A DNA stretch of 64,000 nucleotides from Gammaproteobacteria bacterium (GTDB lineage Bacteria > Pseudomonadota > Gammaproteobacteria > Steroidobacterales > Steroidobacteraceae), in contig JANYLH010000059.1 in NCBI GenBank assembly GCA_025357915.1, positions 22,607 through 86,606 on the forward strand, in the 5' to 3' direction. Each line of letters starts with the position of its first letter. The stretch's first letter is position 1. Made by a program: the position numbers and the translations under genes. The notes under the pieces were generated by a model. It saw nothing but the letters and a program-made list of their open reading frames with translations, made no database searches and was not told where the DNA came from. Positions 9,429 through 17,330 of the stretch are shown here, piece after piece.

Positions 9429-9450
9429 ATACCAGACAAATGTATGGTAT
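9429..9450. promoter_or_regulatory. Predicted LexA operator (SOS box) of the mutasome cassette
   Basis: A 22-bp interrupted palindrome, ATACCA-n-ACA-nn-TGT-n-TGGTAT, whose core ACAAATGT equals the core of the operator reported for the second LexA of Xanthomonas (TGTACAAATGTACA, from memory). It lies 6-27 bp before the preferred lexA start at 9456 and covers an earlier in-frame ATG at 9444. That overlap is the reason for choosing 9456. Autoregulation of lexA and SOS control of imuAB-dnaE2 are inferred. Confidence 0.72.
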
Positions 9451-9455
9451 CGGCC

Positions 9456-10097
9456 ATGAATGCCACTACCCCCGAACCCAGCCCCCGCCAGCGCCAGATG
9501 CTGGAACTGATCGAGCAATACTTAAGCCGTCACGGACGGCCGCCGACCCGCGCCGATCTCGCCAGCGCCATGGGGCTGCGCAATCGCCAGGGCATCGACC
9601 AGCACCTGCGCGCGCTCGCGGGCAAGGGGCTCATCGCACTCGAGCCCGGCGTCGCCCGCAACATCCGCCTGCTGCAGCCCTCCTTCGCGCTGACGGGCCG
9701 GCTGGCGCTCTATGGCCGCGTGGCAGCGGGCGTGCCGACTCTGGCACAGGGCAACGTCGAGGACGAACTGCTGCTCGACCCCGCGTTGTTCCGCCCGCGT
9801 GCCGACTTCCTGCTGCGCGTGCACGGCCAGAGCATGATCGAGGCCGACATCCACGATCGCGACATCCTCGCCATCCATCGCACCGCCGAGGTCGGCAACG
9901 GCCAGATCGTCGTCGCGCGCCTGGGCGATGAAGCCACCGTCAAGTATTACCGCCGCAAGGGCCACATGCTGCGGCTCGAGCCGGCGAACGCCGCCTTCAG
10001 GCCCATCGAAGTCGACCTGCGTCGCCAATCGTGCGTTATCGAGGGCCTGGTCGTCGGGCTCGTGCGCAGTGGCATGCCCCAGGCGCGCAAGTCATGA
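9456..10097 (+). CDS. lexA: LexA-family SOS repressor (LexA2 type)
   Basis: 213 residues from the ATG at 9456 (an ATG at 9444 would start inside the predicted operator). The N-terminal winged-helix part starts PRQRQMLELIEQYLSRHGRP. Its recognition helix GLRNRQGIDQHLRAL differs from the E. coli type, as expected for LexA2 proteins with a different box. The C-terminal S24 peptidase domain has the autocleavage bond Ala91-Gly92 (GRVAAGVP) and the Ser126 (HGQSMIE) / Lys163 (ATVKYY) dyad. It is first in the lexA-imuA-imuB-dnaE2 cassette. Its TGA overlaps the imuA start in ATGA. Confidence 0.92.
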   Translation: MNATTPEPSPRQRQMLELIEQYLSRHGRPPTRADLASAMGLRNRQGIDQHLRALAGKGLIALEPGVARNIRLLQPSFALTGRLALYGRVAAGVPTLAQGNVEDELLLDPALFRPRADFLLRVHGQSMIEADIHDRDILAIHRTAEVGNGQIVVARLGDEATVKYYRRKGHMLRLEPANAAFRPIEVDLRRQSCVIEGLVVGLVRSGMPQARKS

Positions 10098-10230
10098 CGG
10101 CGCAGATGTTGTACCCGCTGGAGCAGGACGAGATCAGCCGTTTTTCGTCGCTCCCCGATACTCGCTTTGGAAAAACGGCTGATCCCGCCCTGCCCCAGCA
10201 CGCACAGCATTTGAGCCGGGATGAGTTGCG
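10086..10230. repeat. Long imperfect inverted repeat across the lexA/imuA junction
   Basis: The arms at 10086-10146 and 10170-10230 are 61 nt each and match at 49 positions. The innermost 15 bp (GATCAGCCGTTTTTC and its complement) are perfect, around a 23-nt loop. Weaker matching with small gaps continues outward to about 10043 and 10286. The left arm contains the lexA stop and imuA start. Because of the register, the antisense strand encodes a peptide like the sense one (AQML..L.Q..ISRFS, KTAD and QHL.R.(E/D)LRA occur on both). Cruciform DNA or an mRNA hairpin masking the imuA start is possible. Confidence 0.85.
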
Positions 10231-10840
10231 TGCGCGACTTGAGCGCATGAGCCGGGGCGGCCGGGCCGACGATCAGGCGCGGCCGGTTGCGCTGTCTACG
10301 GGGTTTGCCGGGCTCGATGCACTGCTGCCCGGCGGCGGGTGGCCGGTGGGGGCCATCACCGAGCTGATGCCCGAGGCGCAGGGGATCGGCGAACTCTCGC
10401 TCCTCATGCCCTCGCTCGCGCAGCTCAGCCGCGCGGGCCGGTATCTGGCGTGGATCGCGCCGCCCTGCCTGCCCTATCCGCCGGCGCTGGCACGGCACGG
10501 CCTCGCGCTCGAGCGCCTCCTGCTCGTGCAGGCGCGCGATGCGCGCACCGTGCTGTGGGCCGCCGAGCAGGCATTGCGGTGTCCGGCCATCGGCGCGGTG
10601 CTCGCCTGGCCCGCGGCGCTCGATGACCGCCGCGTGCGCCGGCTCCAGCTCGCGGCCGAAACCGGCGGCAGTTGCGGCCTCATCTACCGGCCGCCGGCCG
10701 CGGCGCAGCAGCCCTCGCCCGCGGCCCTGCGGTTGCGGCTGCGGGCCCTCGATGGCGGGCTGCACGTCGAAATCCACAAAGCCCGTGGCGGGCGCACGCA
10801 TGCTCTGGTTGTGCATCCTGCTGCCGCGCTTTGCGCTTGA
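10094..10840 (+). CDS. imuA: ImuA, RecA/SulA-like mutasome accessory protein
   Basis: 248 residues from the ATG at 10094, which overlaps the lexA stop (ATGA). ImuA proteins are RecA-like but lack a normal Walker A. Here the recognisable core begins VALSTGFAGLDALLPGGGWP at about residue 68 and continues with ITELMPEAQGIGELSLLMP and YLAWIAPPCLPYPPALARHG. In other bacteria ImuA works with ImuB and DnaE2 in damage-induced mutagenesis. The ~65 residues before the core look unrelated to the family. They are largely encoded by the long inverted repeat, so the N-terminus may be an expansion. The 3' end overlaps imuB by 41 bp. Confidence 0.87.
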   Translation: MTAQMLYPLEQDEISRFSSLPDTRFGKTADPALPQHAQHLSRDELRARLERMSRGGRADDQARPVALSTGFAGLDALLPGGGWPVGAITELMPEAQGIGELSLLMPSLAQLSRAGRYLAWIAPPCLPYPPALARHGLALERLLLVQARDARTVLWAAEQALRCPAIGAVLAWPAALDDRRVRRLQLAAETGGSCGLIYRPPAAAQQPSPAALRLRLRALDGGLHVEIHKARGGRTHALVVHPAAALCA

Positions 10841-12080
10841 GGCGGCGCCTGGCGGCGCGCTCGAGACCCTGGCGCTGTGGGCACTGCAATGGAGCAGCCA
10901 GGTCACCCATCGCGCCGCGAGCGATGATGCGCGCTGCATCGCCGCCACGCACGGCGCCGCGTTGTGGCTCGAGATCGGCGCAAGCCGCCAGCTGTTCGGC
11001 GATCACGCGGCGCTGCGCGCGCGCATTGCCGGTGAACTCGCGCCGCTCGGCTACAGTTTCCGGCTGGGCATTGCCCCTACCCCGCAGGGTGCCACGGTCC
11101 TGGCGCGCGCCAGCCTCGACACCGTTGCGCTGACGCACGCGCAATTGCAACAGCAACTCGGACCACTCCCGCTGACGCTGCTCTCGCTCCCGGACGAGCC
11201 GCTCGCGGCGCTCCACGGCGTCGGCCTGCGGCACATCGGCGAACTGCTGTCGCTCCCCGCCGCGGCGATCGCACGGCGCTTCGGCCCCGGCACCAGCCTC
11301 TACCTCGAGCGGCTGCGCGGCGCGGCACGCGAGCCGCAGCAGTGTGTACGAGCGCCGGCGCGTTTCGCCAGCCGCTGCAAATTCTCCGGCGCCATCACCG
11401 ACACCACGGCGTTGCTGTTTCCGCTGCAACGGCTCCTCGCCGGGCTCCAGGGTTACCTGCGCTCGCTCGATCGCGCCGTGCAGCGCTACACCCTGTGTCT
11501 CGAACACCACCGCGCCGCCGCGACGCGCCTGACGATCGGACTCGCCCGCCCCGGTCGCGAAGCCGCGCAGTTCCTGGCGCTGGCCCGCGAGCGGCTCGCC
11601 GCCACCACCCTGGCCGCGCCAGTCCACGGGCTCGGCGTGGAGGCGCACGAACTCCTGCACCCGCTGGTGCTGCAGGGCGATCTCTTTTCACATGCGGCGC
11701 GGCAGGCCGAGCAGCTCCAGCACTCGCTCGACCGGCTCACCGCACGCCTCGGCCACGCCGCAGTGCAGACCCTGGACAGCGCCGCCGATCATCGTCCCGA
11801 GCGCGCCTGGCGCCTGGACGCCGTACGGCTTGCCACGCCGGCGGCGCCCCCCGATACCGCATCGTCACCGAGTCGTCCCTGCTGGCTGCTGCCGGAACCG
11901 CAGCGCATCGACGAGCCGTGCGAACTCCTCGCCGGCCCCGAGCGTATCGAGAGCGGCTGGTGGGACGGCGCCGATGTCGCGCGCGATTACTACCTGGCGC
12001 GCGGCGAGCACGGCGCGCAGTTGTGGGTATTTCATGACCTTCGCGGTGGCGGGTGGCATGTGCATGGCATATGGGCGTGA
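10800..12080 (+). CDS. imuB: ImuB, catalytically inactive Y-family polymerase-like protein
   Basis: 426 residues, beginning MLWLCILLPRFALEAA as in ImuB proteins. The start overlaps imuA by 41 bp. Y-family folds are recognisable (LHGVGLRHIGELLSLPAAA is the helix-hairpin-helix of the thumb region). The acidic active-site residues of real Y polymerases are missing: the usual SIDE motif is replaced by LEIG at about residue 59. In studied systems ImuB is the adaptor linking DnaE2 to the beta clamp. The C-terminus ends WVFHDLRGGGWHVHGIWA, typical of the family. Confidence 0.92.
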   Translation: MLWLCILLPRFALEAAPGGALETLALWALQWSSQVTHRAASDDARCIAATHGAALWLEIGASRQLFGDHAALRARIAGELAPLGYSFRLGIAPTPQGATVLARASLDTVALTHAQLQQQLGPLPLTLLSLPDEPLAALHGVGLRHIGELLSLPAAAIARRFGPGTSLYLERLRGAAREPQQCVRAPARFASRCKFSGAITDTTALLFPLQRLLAGLQGYLRSLDRAVQRYTLCLEHHRAAATRLTIGLARPGREAAQFLALARERLAATTLAAPVHGLGVEAHELLHPLVLQGDLFSHAARQAEQLQHSLDRLTARLGHAAVQTLDSAADHRPERAWRLDAVRLATPAAPPDTASSPSRPCWLLPEPQRIDEPCELLAGPERIESGWWDGADVARDYYLARGEHGAQLWVFHDLRGGGWHVHGIWA

Positions 12081-12120
12081 CGGACGGCACATGCATGAGG
12101 CCGGCAAGCGGTTCACGCGT

Positions 12121-12325
12121 GCCCGGATGAGGGCGTATGGTCTCCGGATGTGGTCGGCCGCGCTTCAACCGGGCGGCGCGTGCGCCGCCCGGTTGGCGAA
12201 CCTTGCCCTCGCGGTCGCGACTGCACATGAGATCACTGCGAGCGCACAGGGCATCGCGGCGTCGCGCCACGCTCGGGCTGCGGCGGCCTCCGACACATCC
12301 GGAGACCATACGCCCTCATCCAGGC
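12121..12325. repeat. 31-bp inverted repeat with internal hairpins (palindrome A)
   Basis: The arms at 12121-12151 and 12295-12325 match at 30 of 31 positions. The pairing continues inward through a GTCGG/CCGAC step and outward, more weakly, to about 12092 and 12360. Inside the 143-nt loop lies a perfect 13-bp hairpin with a 2-nt loop (12167-12194, AACCGGGCGGCGC arm). A further imperfect stem pairs TGCCCT with AGGGCA (about 12204-12256). The whole folds as a branched structure, which would suit a structured RNA or a palindromic mobile element. No T-tract follows, so it is not a standard terminator. Confidence 0.85.
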
Positions 12326-12442
12326 ACGCACGCAACTTCGCAGCGGTCCCATGCACGCGCCGCCCGCGCGGCGTGATGCGCGGAGCGCATACCGCCAGCG
12401 CAATGGGTATGGCGTCGCTGTGGGTGCAGGCGCGAGTACCGG

Positions 12443-12675
12443 CGCGGTCGCGGCATGTCGGAACCGTCGCCGGAACGTGTCGGAGGGTGGCGAAGCGCGG
12501 GCCAGCCGCGCGCCGGTGCGACGCTGTGGTGTACCGCTGGTCCACTGGCGCTGCGCGCGGCGGACCGTGCGAGCTTCGCCGCTGCGCGCGCTGGTTTCTG
12601 TTCCGGCTACCCAGTTCTTTCGCAGCGGCGCACCCGACCACGTTCCGGCGACGGTTCCGACATGCCGCGACCGCG
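12443..12675. repeat. 37-bp perfect inverted repeat upstream of dnaE2 (palindrome B)
   Basis: The arms at 12443-12479 and 12639-12675 are perfectly complementary over 37 bp. Pairing resumes inside at 12489-12496 with 12573-12580 and at 12506-12513 with 12553-12560, making one long interrupted hairpin. Outside, GGGTGCAG at about 12422-12429 is matched near 12690-12698. The right arm ends 32 bp before the dnaE2 ATG. Part of its arm (CCGGAAC-GTGTCGGAGG) resembles the arm of palindrome A, so the two may be related copies. Confidence 0.87.
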
Positions 12676-12707
12676 ACTGTGCCTGTGGCTGCACCCTCGG
12701 CGGCGCC

Positions 12708-15700
12708 ATGACTGCTTACGCCGAGCTCCATTGCGTCTCCAACTTCAGCTTCCTGCGCGGCGCCTCGCACCCGGCCGAGCTGGTAACGCGCGCGCATGAG
12801 CTCGGTTACCGCGCCCTGGCGCTGACCGATGAATGTTCGATGGCCGGCGTGGTGCGGGCCTACGAGGCAGTGCGTGCCTTGCCGGAGGGAAGCGGCCTGC
12901 AGCTGATCGTCGGCGCCGAGTTCCGCTGCAGCGACGGGCTGCGGCTGGTGCTGCTGGCCCCCGGGCAGCGCGCCTACGCGCAGATCTGCCGGCTCATTAC
13001 CCGCGCGCGGCGGCGTGCCGCCAAGGGCAGCTACGAACTGGCGTCGGTGGACCTCGAGTCCGGACTCGACGCCTGCCTCGCGCTCTGGCTCCCGCCCGCA
13101 CGCGACGGGCCGCGCGCGAAAAGCGCACAGGCTCACGGCCAGTGGTTATGCGAACGTTTCCCGGAACGCGCCTGGCTGGCGGTGGAGCTGCATCGCAGCG
13201 CCGGCGATCGCGCCCACCTGGCGCGCTGCCTGGAACTGGCGGCGCAATGCGCCCTGCCCGCCACGGCGGCCGGCGACGTGCACATGCACCGACGGAGCCG
13301 TCGCCGGCTCCAGGATCTGCTGACCGCGATCCGTCACGGCTGCACACTCGAGGCCGCGGGCGCGCGGCTGTTCCCCAACGGCGAACGGCATCTGCGGCCG
13401 CTGACTACCCTCGCACGCCTTTACCCACCGCAACTGCTGGCCGCGAGCGTCGCCATCGCCGAACGCTGCCACTTCGATCTCGGGCAGTTGCACTACGAAT
13501 ACCCGGCGGAGCTGGTGCCCGCCGGGAGGAGCGCCAGCGAGCATCTGCGTGCACTCACCACCGCTGGCGCGCACGAGCGCTGGCCCGGCGGCGTGCCGTC
13601 AGCAGTCGCGGCGCTCCTGGAAAAAGAACTGCTGTTGATCGCGGAACTTCGTTACGAGCACTTCTTTCTCACCGTGCACGACGTGGTCGCCTTCGCGCGC
13701 ACGCGCGGCATCCTCTGCCAGGGGCGGGGGTCGGCGGCCAACTCCGCCGTCTGCTACGCGCTCGGCATCACCGAGGTCGATCCGGCGCGCATGAACCTGC
13801 TGTTCGAGCGTTTCATCAGCCGCGAGCGGCGCGAACCGCCGGACATCGACGTCGACTTCGAGCACGAGCGGCGCGAGGAGGTGATCCAGTACATCTACGC
13901 CAAGTACGGGCGCGAGCGCACCGCGCTCGCCGCCACGGTCATCACCTATCGTTCGCGCAGCGCGCGGCGCGACGTCGAGCGCGCGCTGGGCCCCATGCCG
14001 GCGGCATCCACCGCACTGACCTCGCCGGACTCAGCGCAGACAGCGCGCGCTGCGCACGCGGAACTGGCCACGCAGCTGGTTGCCGAGCTGCGCGGCTTCC
14101 CGCGCCATCTGTCGCAGCATGTCGGCGGCTTCGTGATCTCGGGCGAACCGCTCCATGAGCTGGTGCCGATCGAGAACGCCGCGATGCCCGATCGCACGGT
14201 AATCCAGTGGGACAAGGACGACCTCGAGACGCTCGGCCTTCTCAAGGTCGACGTGCTGGCGCTCGGCATGCTCACCGCGATCCGCAAGGCGCTCGAACTG
14301 ACCAGCGGCCACCGCGGCTGGCCGCGTCGCGTGCAGGACATTCCCGCCGAGGACCGCGCCACCTACGACATGATCTGCCGCGGCGAGACGGTCGGCGTGT
14401 TCCAGATCGAGTCGCGCGCGCAGATGAGCATGCTGCCGCGCCTGCGGCCGCGCTGTTTCTACGACCTGGTGATCGAGGTGGCGATCATCCGCCCCGGGCC
14501 CATCCAGGGCGGCATGGTGCACCCCTACCTGCGGCGCCGCGCGGATCCGGCTGCCGTCACCTATCCGAGCCCGGCGCTCGCCGAAGTGCTGCGCCGCACG
14601 CTCGGCGTGCCGATCTTCCAGGAACAGGTGATGCAGATCGCGGTCGCCGCTGCCAATTTCACCGCCGGCGAGGCCGACCAGCTGCGCCGCTCGATGGCAG
14701 CGTGGAAGCGGCGCGGCGGACTCGAGCCGTTCCGCGAACGGCTGCTCTCGGGCATGGCAGCCAACGGCTACGATGCGGAGTTTGCCCATGGCATCTACAA
14801 GCAGATCCTGGGTTTCGGCGAATACGGTTTTCCGGAATCGCACGCCGCTTCGTTCGCGCTGCTCACCTATGTCTCCTGCTGGCTCAAGTGCCATGAGCCG
14901 GCCGCCTTCATCGCCGCGCTCCTCAACAGCCAGCCCATGGGTTTCTACCAGCCGGCACAGCTGGTGCAGGAAGCGCGGCGCAACGGCGTCGCCATCCTGC
15001 CGCCCGATGTGCTGGTGAGCCAGTGGGACTGCACGCTGGCAGCCGCTGCGGGCGGCGCGCTCGCCATCCGCATCGGGTTACGTATGGTGCGCTCGCTCCC
15101 GCGCGTCGACGCCGAACGTCTCCTCGCCGCGCGCGCGGCTGAACCATTCCAGAGCATTGCGGCGCTGGCACAGCGGGCGGCCCTGTCGAGGCGCAGCATG
15201 CAGTTGCTGGCGGGCGCGGGGGCGCTGAGCTCGCTGAGCACACATCGTCACGAGGCGGGTTGGCTGGCGCTCGGCGCCGAGCCGCCGCCTGGCACGCTGC
15301 CGCTCGAGGCGGCCACCGAACCGGCGGTGGCCTTGCCGCGACCGGACGCAGCCGGGGAGATCATGGCGGACTATCGCGCTCTGGCGCTCAGCACCACGCG
15401 CCATCCGCTCGCGCTCCTGCGCGAGCGATTGCGCGCGCGGGGACTCGCCAGCAACCTGGAGCTGCGCGCCCTGCCGGATGGTTCGCAGGTGCGCGTGGGC
15501 GGTCTCGTCACGCACCTGCAGCAGCCCGGCACGGCCTCGGGCGTGGTCTTTCTCTCACTCGAGGACGAGACCGGCATCGTCAACGTGATCCTGTGGCCGC
15601 AGGTCTTCGCGGCGCAACGCACGCCAGCTCTCACCGCGAGTCTGCTGGTGGTGAGCGGCACGCTGCAGAACCAGCACGGCGTCGCGCATGTCGTGGCCCG

Positions 15701-15764
15701 CGCGCTGCACGACCGTTCGCATTGGCTCACCGGGGTGTCGCGCCGGTCGCGCGACTTCCACTAG
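12708..15764 (+). CDS. dnaE2: DnaE2, error-prone DNA polymerase III alpha subunit
   Basis: 1018 residues from the ATG at 12708 (MTAYAELHCVSNFSFLRGAS). The N-terminal PHP domain is present (LALTDECSMAGVVRAYEA). The C-family polymerase core carries the catalytic acidic motif PPDIDVDFEHERREEVI near residue 380, with QGRGSAANSAVCYALGIT before it. The C-terminal OB-fold ends SLEDETGIVNVILWP. The length of about 1020, without the tau-binding extension of DnaE1, is right for DnaE2. It is the translesion polymerase of the ImuA/ImuB/DnaE2 mutasome. It sits unusually far from imuB, just after palindrome B. Confidence 0.95.
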   Translation: MTAYAELHCVSNFSFLRGASHPAELVTRAHELGYRALALTDECSMAGVVRAYEAVRALPEGSGLQLIVGAEFRCSDGLRLVLLAPGQRAYAQICRLITRARRRAAKGSYELASVDLESGLDACLALWLPPARDGPRAKSAQAHGQWLCERFPERAWLAVELHRSAGDRAHLARCLELAAQCALPATAAGDVHMHRRSRRRLQDLLTAIRHGCTLEAAGARLFPNGERHLRPLTTLARLYPPQLLAASVAIAERCHFDLGQLHYEYPAELVPAGRSASEHLRALTTAGAHERWPGGVPSAVAALLEKELLLIAELRYEHFFLTVHDVVAFARTRGILCQGRGSAANSAVCYALGITEVDPARMNLLFERFISRERREPPDIDVDFEHERREEVIQYIYAKYGRERTALAATVITYRSRSARRDVERALGPMPAASTALTSPDSAQTARAAHAELATQLVAELRGFPRHLSQHVGGFVISGEPLHELVPIENAAMPDRTVIQWDKDDLETLGLLKVDVLALGMLTAIRKALELTSGHRGWPRRVQDIPAEDRATYDMICRGETVGVFQIESRAQMSMLPRLRPRCFYDLVIEVAIIRPGPIQGGMVHPYLRRRADPAAVTYPSPALAEVLRRTLGVPIFQEQVMQIAVAAANFTAGEADQLRRSMAAWKRRGGLEPFRERLLSGMAANGYDAEFAHGIYKQILGFGEYGFPESHAASFALLTYVSCWLKCHEPAAFIAALLNSQPMGFYQPAQLVQEARRNGVAILPPDVLVSQWDCTLAAAAGGALAIRIGLRMVRSLPRVDAERLLAARAAEPFQSIAALAQRAALSRRSMQLLAGAGALSSLSTHRHEAGWLALGAEPPPGTLPLEAATEPAVALPRPDAAGEIMADYRALALSTTRHPLALLRERLRARGLASNLELRALPDGSQVRVGGLVTHLQQPGTASGVVFLSLEDETGIVNVILWPQVFAAQRTPALTASLLVVSGTLQNQHGVAHVVARALHDRSHWLTGVSRRSRDFH

Positions 15765-15791
15765 CGCCGGCCCGCTCCCGCGGCAGCGCGC

Positions 15792-16679
15792 TCAGGTACC
15801 GAGGGCCTTGCGGAGTGATTCCAGCTCCGCCGCCGAATCGGCCAGCAGGCTGGCGCACCCGGCCTTGAGGCCCAGGCGCTGCATCGGGCGCGAGTCCGCC
15901 AGCAGCCCCTGGAGCAGTTCGGGATTCTCGCCATGACTCAGCAGCAGGTCTGCCGCCGCCAGCACGTCGGCCAGATCGGGCGTGTTGCGCGGGTCGCTGT
16001 CCACCGTGGGCCAGTCGCGCACCGCGGCCACGATCTCGGGGGCCATCTGCCAGCTCTCGAGCAGCGCCTGCGCGATGCTCGCGTGCCAGTCGCGCACCAG
16101 GCTGTGAAAGCCGGCCTCGTCCGCGAACAGTTCGGGATGCCGGCTCATCTGCGTCAGCAAGTAGAGCTTGCCGATGCCGGAGAGGATGCCGGCGAGCATC
16201 GCCGTGTCCGGACGGCACTTGCCCGTGGCGCGCGCCACTACGTAGCACATCGCCGCGCGCGACACGCTTTCGCGCCACAACGCGGCCATGGGTTTTTCGA
16301 TGTTCTTGTATTCGCCGGCCTGGCGGATCTGCACCATCGCGAACGCCGCCGCCGTGGTCCGCAGCGCGTCAAACCCCAGCAGCACGATGGCCGTACGCAG
16401 GTCGGTGATCTTGCGGCCGCTCGGATTCATGGCTGCGGCGCCCGCCATCGTCGTCACCCGCGCGGCGAGCACCGGCTCGGCGCCCAGCACGCGCACCAGC
16501 TTGTCGGCGTCGCTGTCCTCGTCGGCCAGGAGCTTTTGCAGCCGGATGGCCACCTGCGGATAGCTCGGGAGTGAGACCGTGCCGGCGGACAGCGCCGCGG
16601 CCAGCTCGCGCACGAGATTGAACGCGGCCGTGTCAGCCGCGACCGCCGGGGCGGTCTTGTCAGCCTGTGTAGGTGTCAT
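15792..16679 (-). CDS. HDOD domain protein
   Basis: 295 residues, a single HDOD domain spanning about residues 40-245 (LPSYPQVAIRLQKLLADEDS, then VLGAEPVLAARVTTMAGAAA, GRKITDLRTAIVLLGFDALR and AMLAGILSGIGKLYLL). HDOD is a degenerate relative of the HD phosphohydrolase fold, usually a signalling or scaffold module without enzyme activity. The HD metal pair is replaced here (GILSGIGKLY where true HD proteins have HDIGK). No other effector domain is attached. It is convergent with dnaE2 and 75 bp upstream of the pgsA stop. Specific role unknown. Confidence 0.87.
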   Translation of the reverse strand: MTPTQADKTAPAVAADTAAFNLVRELAAALSAGTVSLPSYPQVAIRLQKLLADEDSDADKLVRVLGAEPVLAARVTTMAGAAAMNPSGRKITDLRTAIVLLGFDALRTTAAAFAMVQIRQAGEYKNIEKPMAALWRESVSRAAMCYVVARATGKCRPDTAMLAGILSGIGKLYLLTQMSRHPELFADEAGFHSLVRDWHASIAQALLESWQMAPEIVAAVRDWPTVDSDPRNTPDLADVLAAADLLLSHGENPELLQGLLADSRPMQRLGLKAGCASLLADSAAELESLRKALGT

Positions 16680-16754
16680 ACCCGCACTTATCGGCGGGCC
16701 GGCCGGTGACTTTAGCGTGCCGGCGGGCCGGGCCCGGGGCCCGTCCTGCCGCGG

Positions 16755-17330
16755 CTAGCGCTGCTCGCGCAGGTACGGCATCGCGGCACGCAGGTACACG
16801 AACATGGAAAACAGCGTCAGCGCAGCGGCCGCTACCGTGAGCCACTGTCCCAGCAGGTACATGGGCAGGCCTAAAAGGTCGTGCCGGTAGAGCAACAGGC
16901 TCACGCCTACCATCTGCACGATGGTCTTGTACTTGCCGAGCGCCGAGACCGCCACCTTGGTGCGGTGACCGAGCTCCGCCATCCACTCGCGCAGCGCCGA
17001 CACGGCGATTTCGCGGCCGATGATCACCACCGCCGCCAGCACGATCACCAGGCGTGGATCGCGGCTCGCGATCAGCACCAGCGCCACGGTCACGATCAGC
17101 TTGTCGGCAACCGGATCGAGAAACGCCCCGAGCGAGGTGGTCTGCCCGAGCCGGCGCGCCAGGTATCCGTCGAGCGAGTCGGTGATGGCGGCGGCGGCAA
17201 ACAGCAGTCCGGCCGCGACGTCGGCGACGCCGGCGGGATTCTGCCGGCCCATCACGAACAGCACGATGATCAGCGGGATCGCCACGATCCGCAGCCACGT
17301 CAGCACAATTGGCAGGTTCCAGACCATCAA
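16755..17330 (-). CDS. pgsA: CDP-diacylglycerol--glycerol-3-phosphate 3-phosphatidyltransferase
   Basis: 191-residue inner-membrane enzyme making phosphatidylglycerophosphate, committed to phosphatidylglycerol and cardiolipin. The CDP-alcohol phosphotransferase motif D-x2-DG-x2-AR-x8-G-x3-D-x3-D is complete (DSLDGYLARRLG then GAFLDPVADK, residues ~52-80). Four to five hydrophobic segments are visible. The start ATG at 17330 overlaps the uvrC stop by 4 bp. The uvrC-pgsA order is the one conserved across gammaproteobacteria. Confidence 0.95.
   Translation of the reverse strand: MMVWNLPIVLTWLRIVAIPLIIVLFVMGRQNPAGVADVAAGLLFAAAAITDSLDGYLARRLGQTTSLGAFLDPVADKLIVTVALVLIASRDPRLVIVLAAVVIIGREIAVSALREWMAELGHRTKVAVSALGKYKTIVQMVGVSLLLYRHDLLGLPMYLLGQWLTVAAAALTLFSMFVYLRAAMPYLREQR

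Larger units (their letters stand above)
12081..12707. other. 627-bp imuB-dnaE2 gap filled by two long palindromes
   Basis: The only gap over 600 bp in the window. Dense cassettes elsewhere usually have imuB and dnaE2 almost adjacent. No credible gene was found: reading frames on both strands here are low-complexity Arg/Ala-rich translations of inverted repeats. It holds two separate long inverted repeats (cores 12121-12325 and 12443-12675). No second LexA box was recognised. Whether dnaE2 is co-transcribed through it is unknown. Confidence 0.85.

Noticed and set aside
12167..12194. 13-bp hairpin considered as a Rho-independent terminator for imuB
   Set aside because: No T-run follows and it lies inside the larger palindrome A, so it is described as part of that structure.
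12081..12707. Possible attC/integron recombination site in the imuB-dnaE2 gap
   Set aside because: No integrase, no cassette array and no conserved GTTRRRY-type core were seen.
12081..12707. Arg/Ala-rich reading frames on both strands of the gap
   Set aside because: They are translations of the inverted repeats, look alike on both strands and have no signs of selection.
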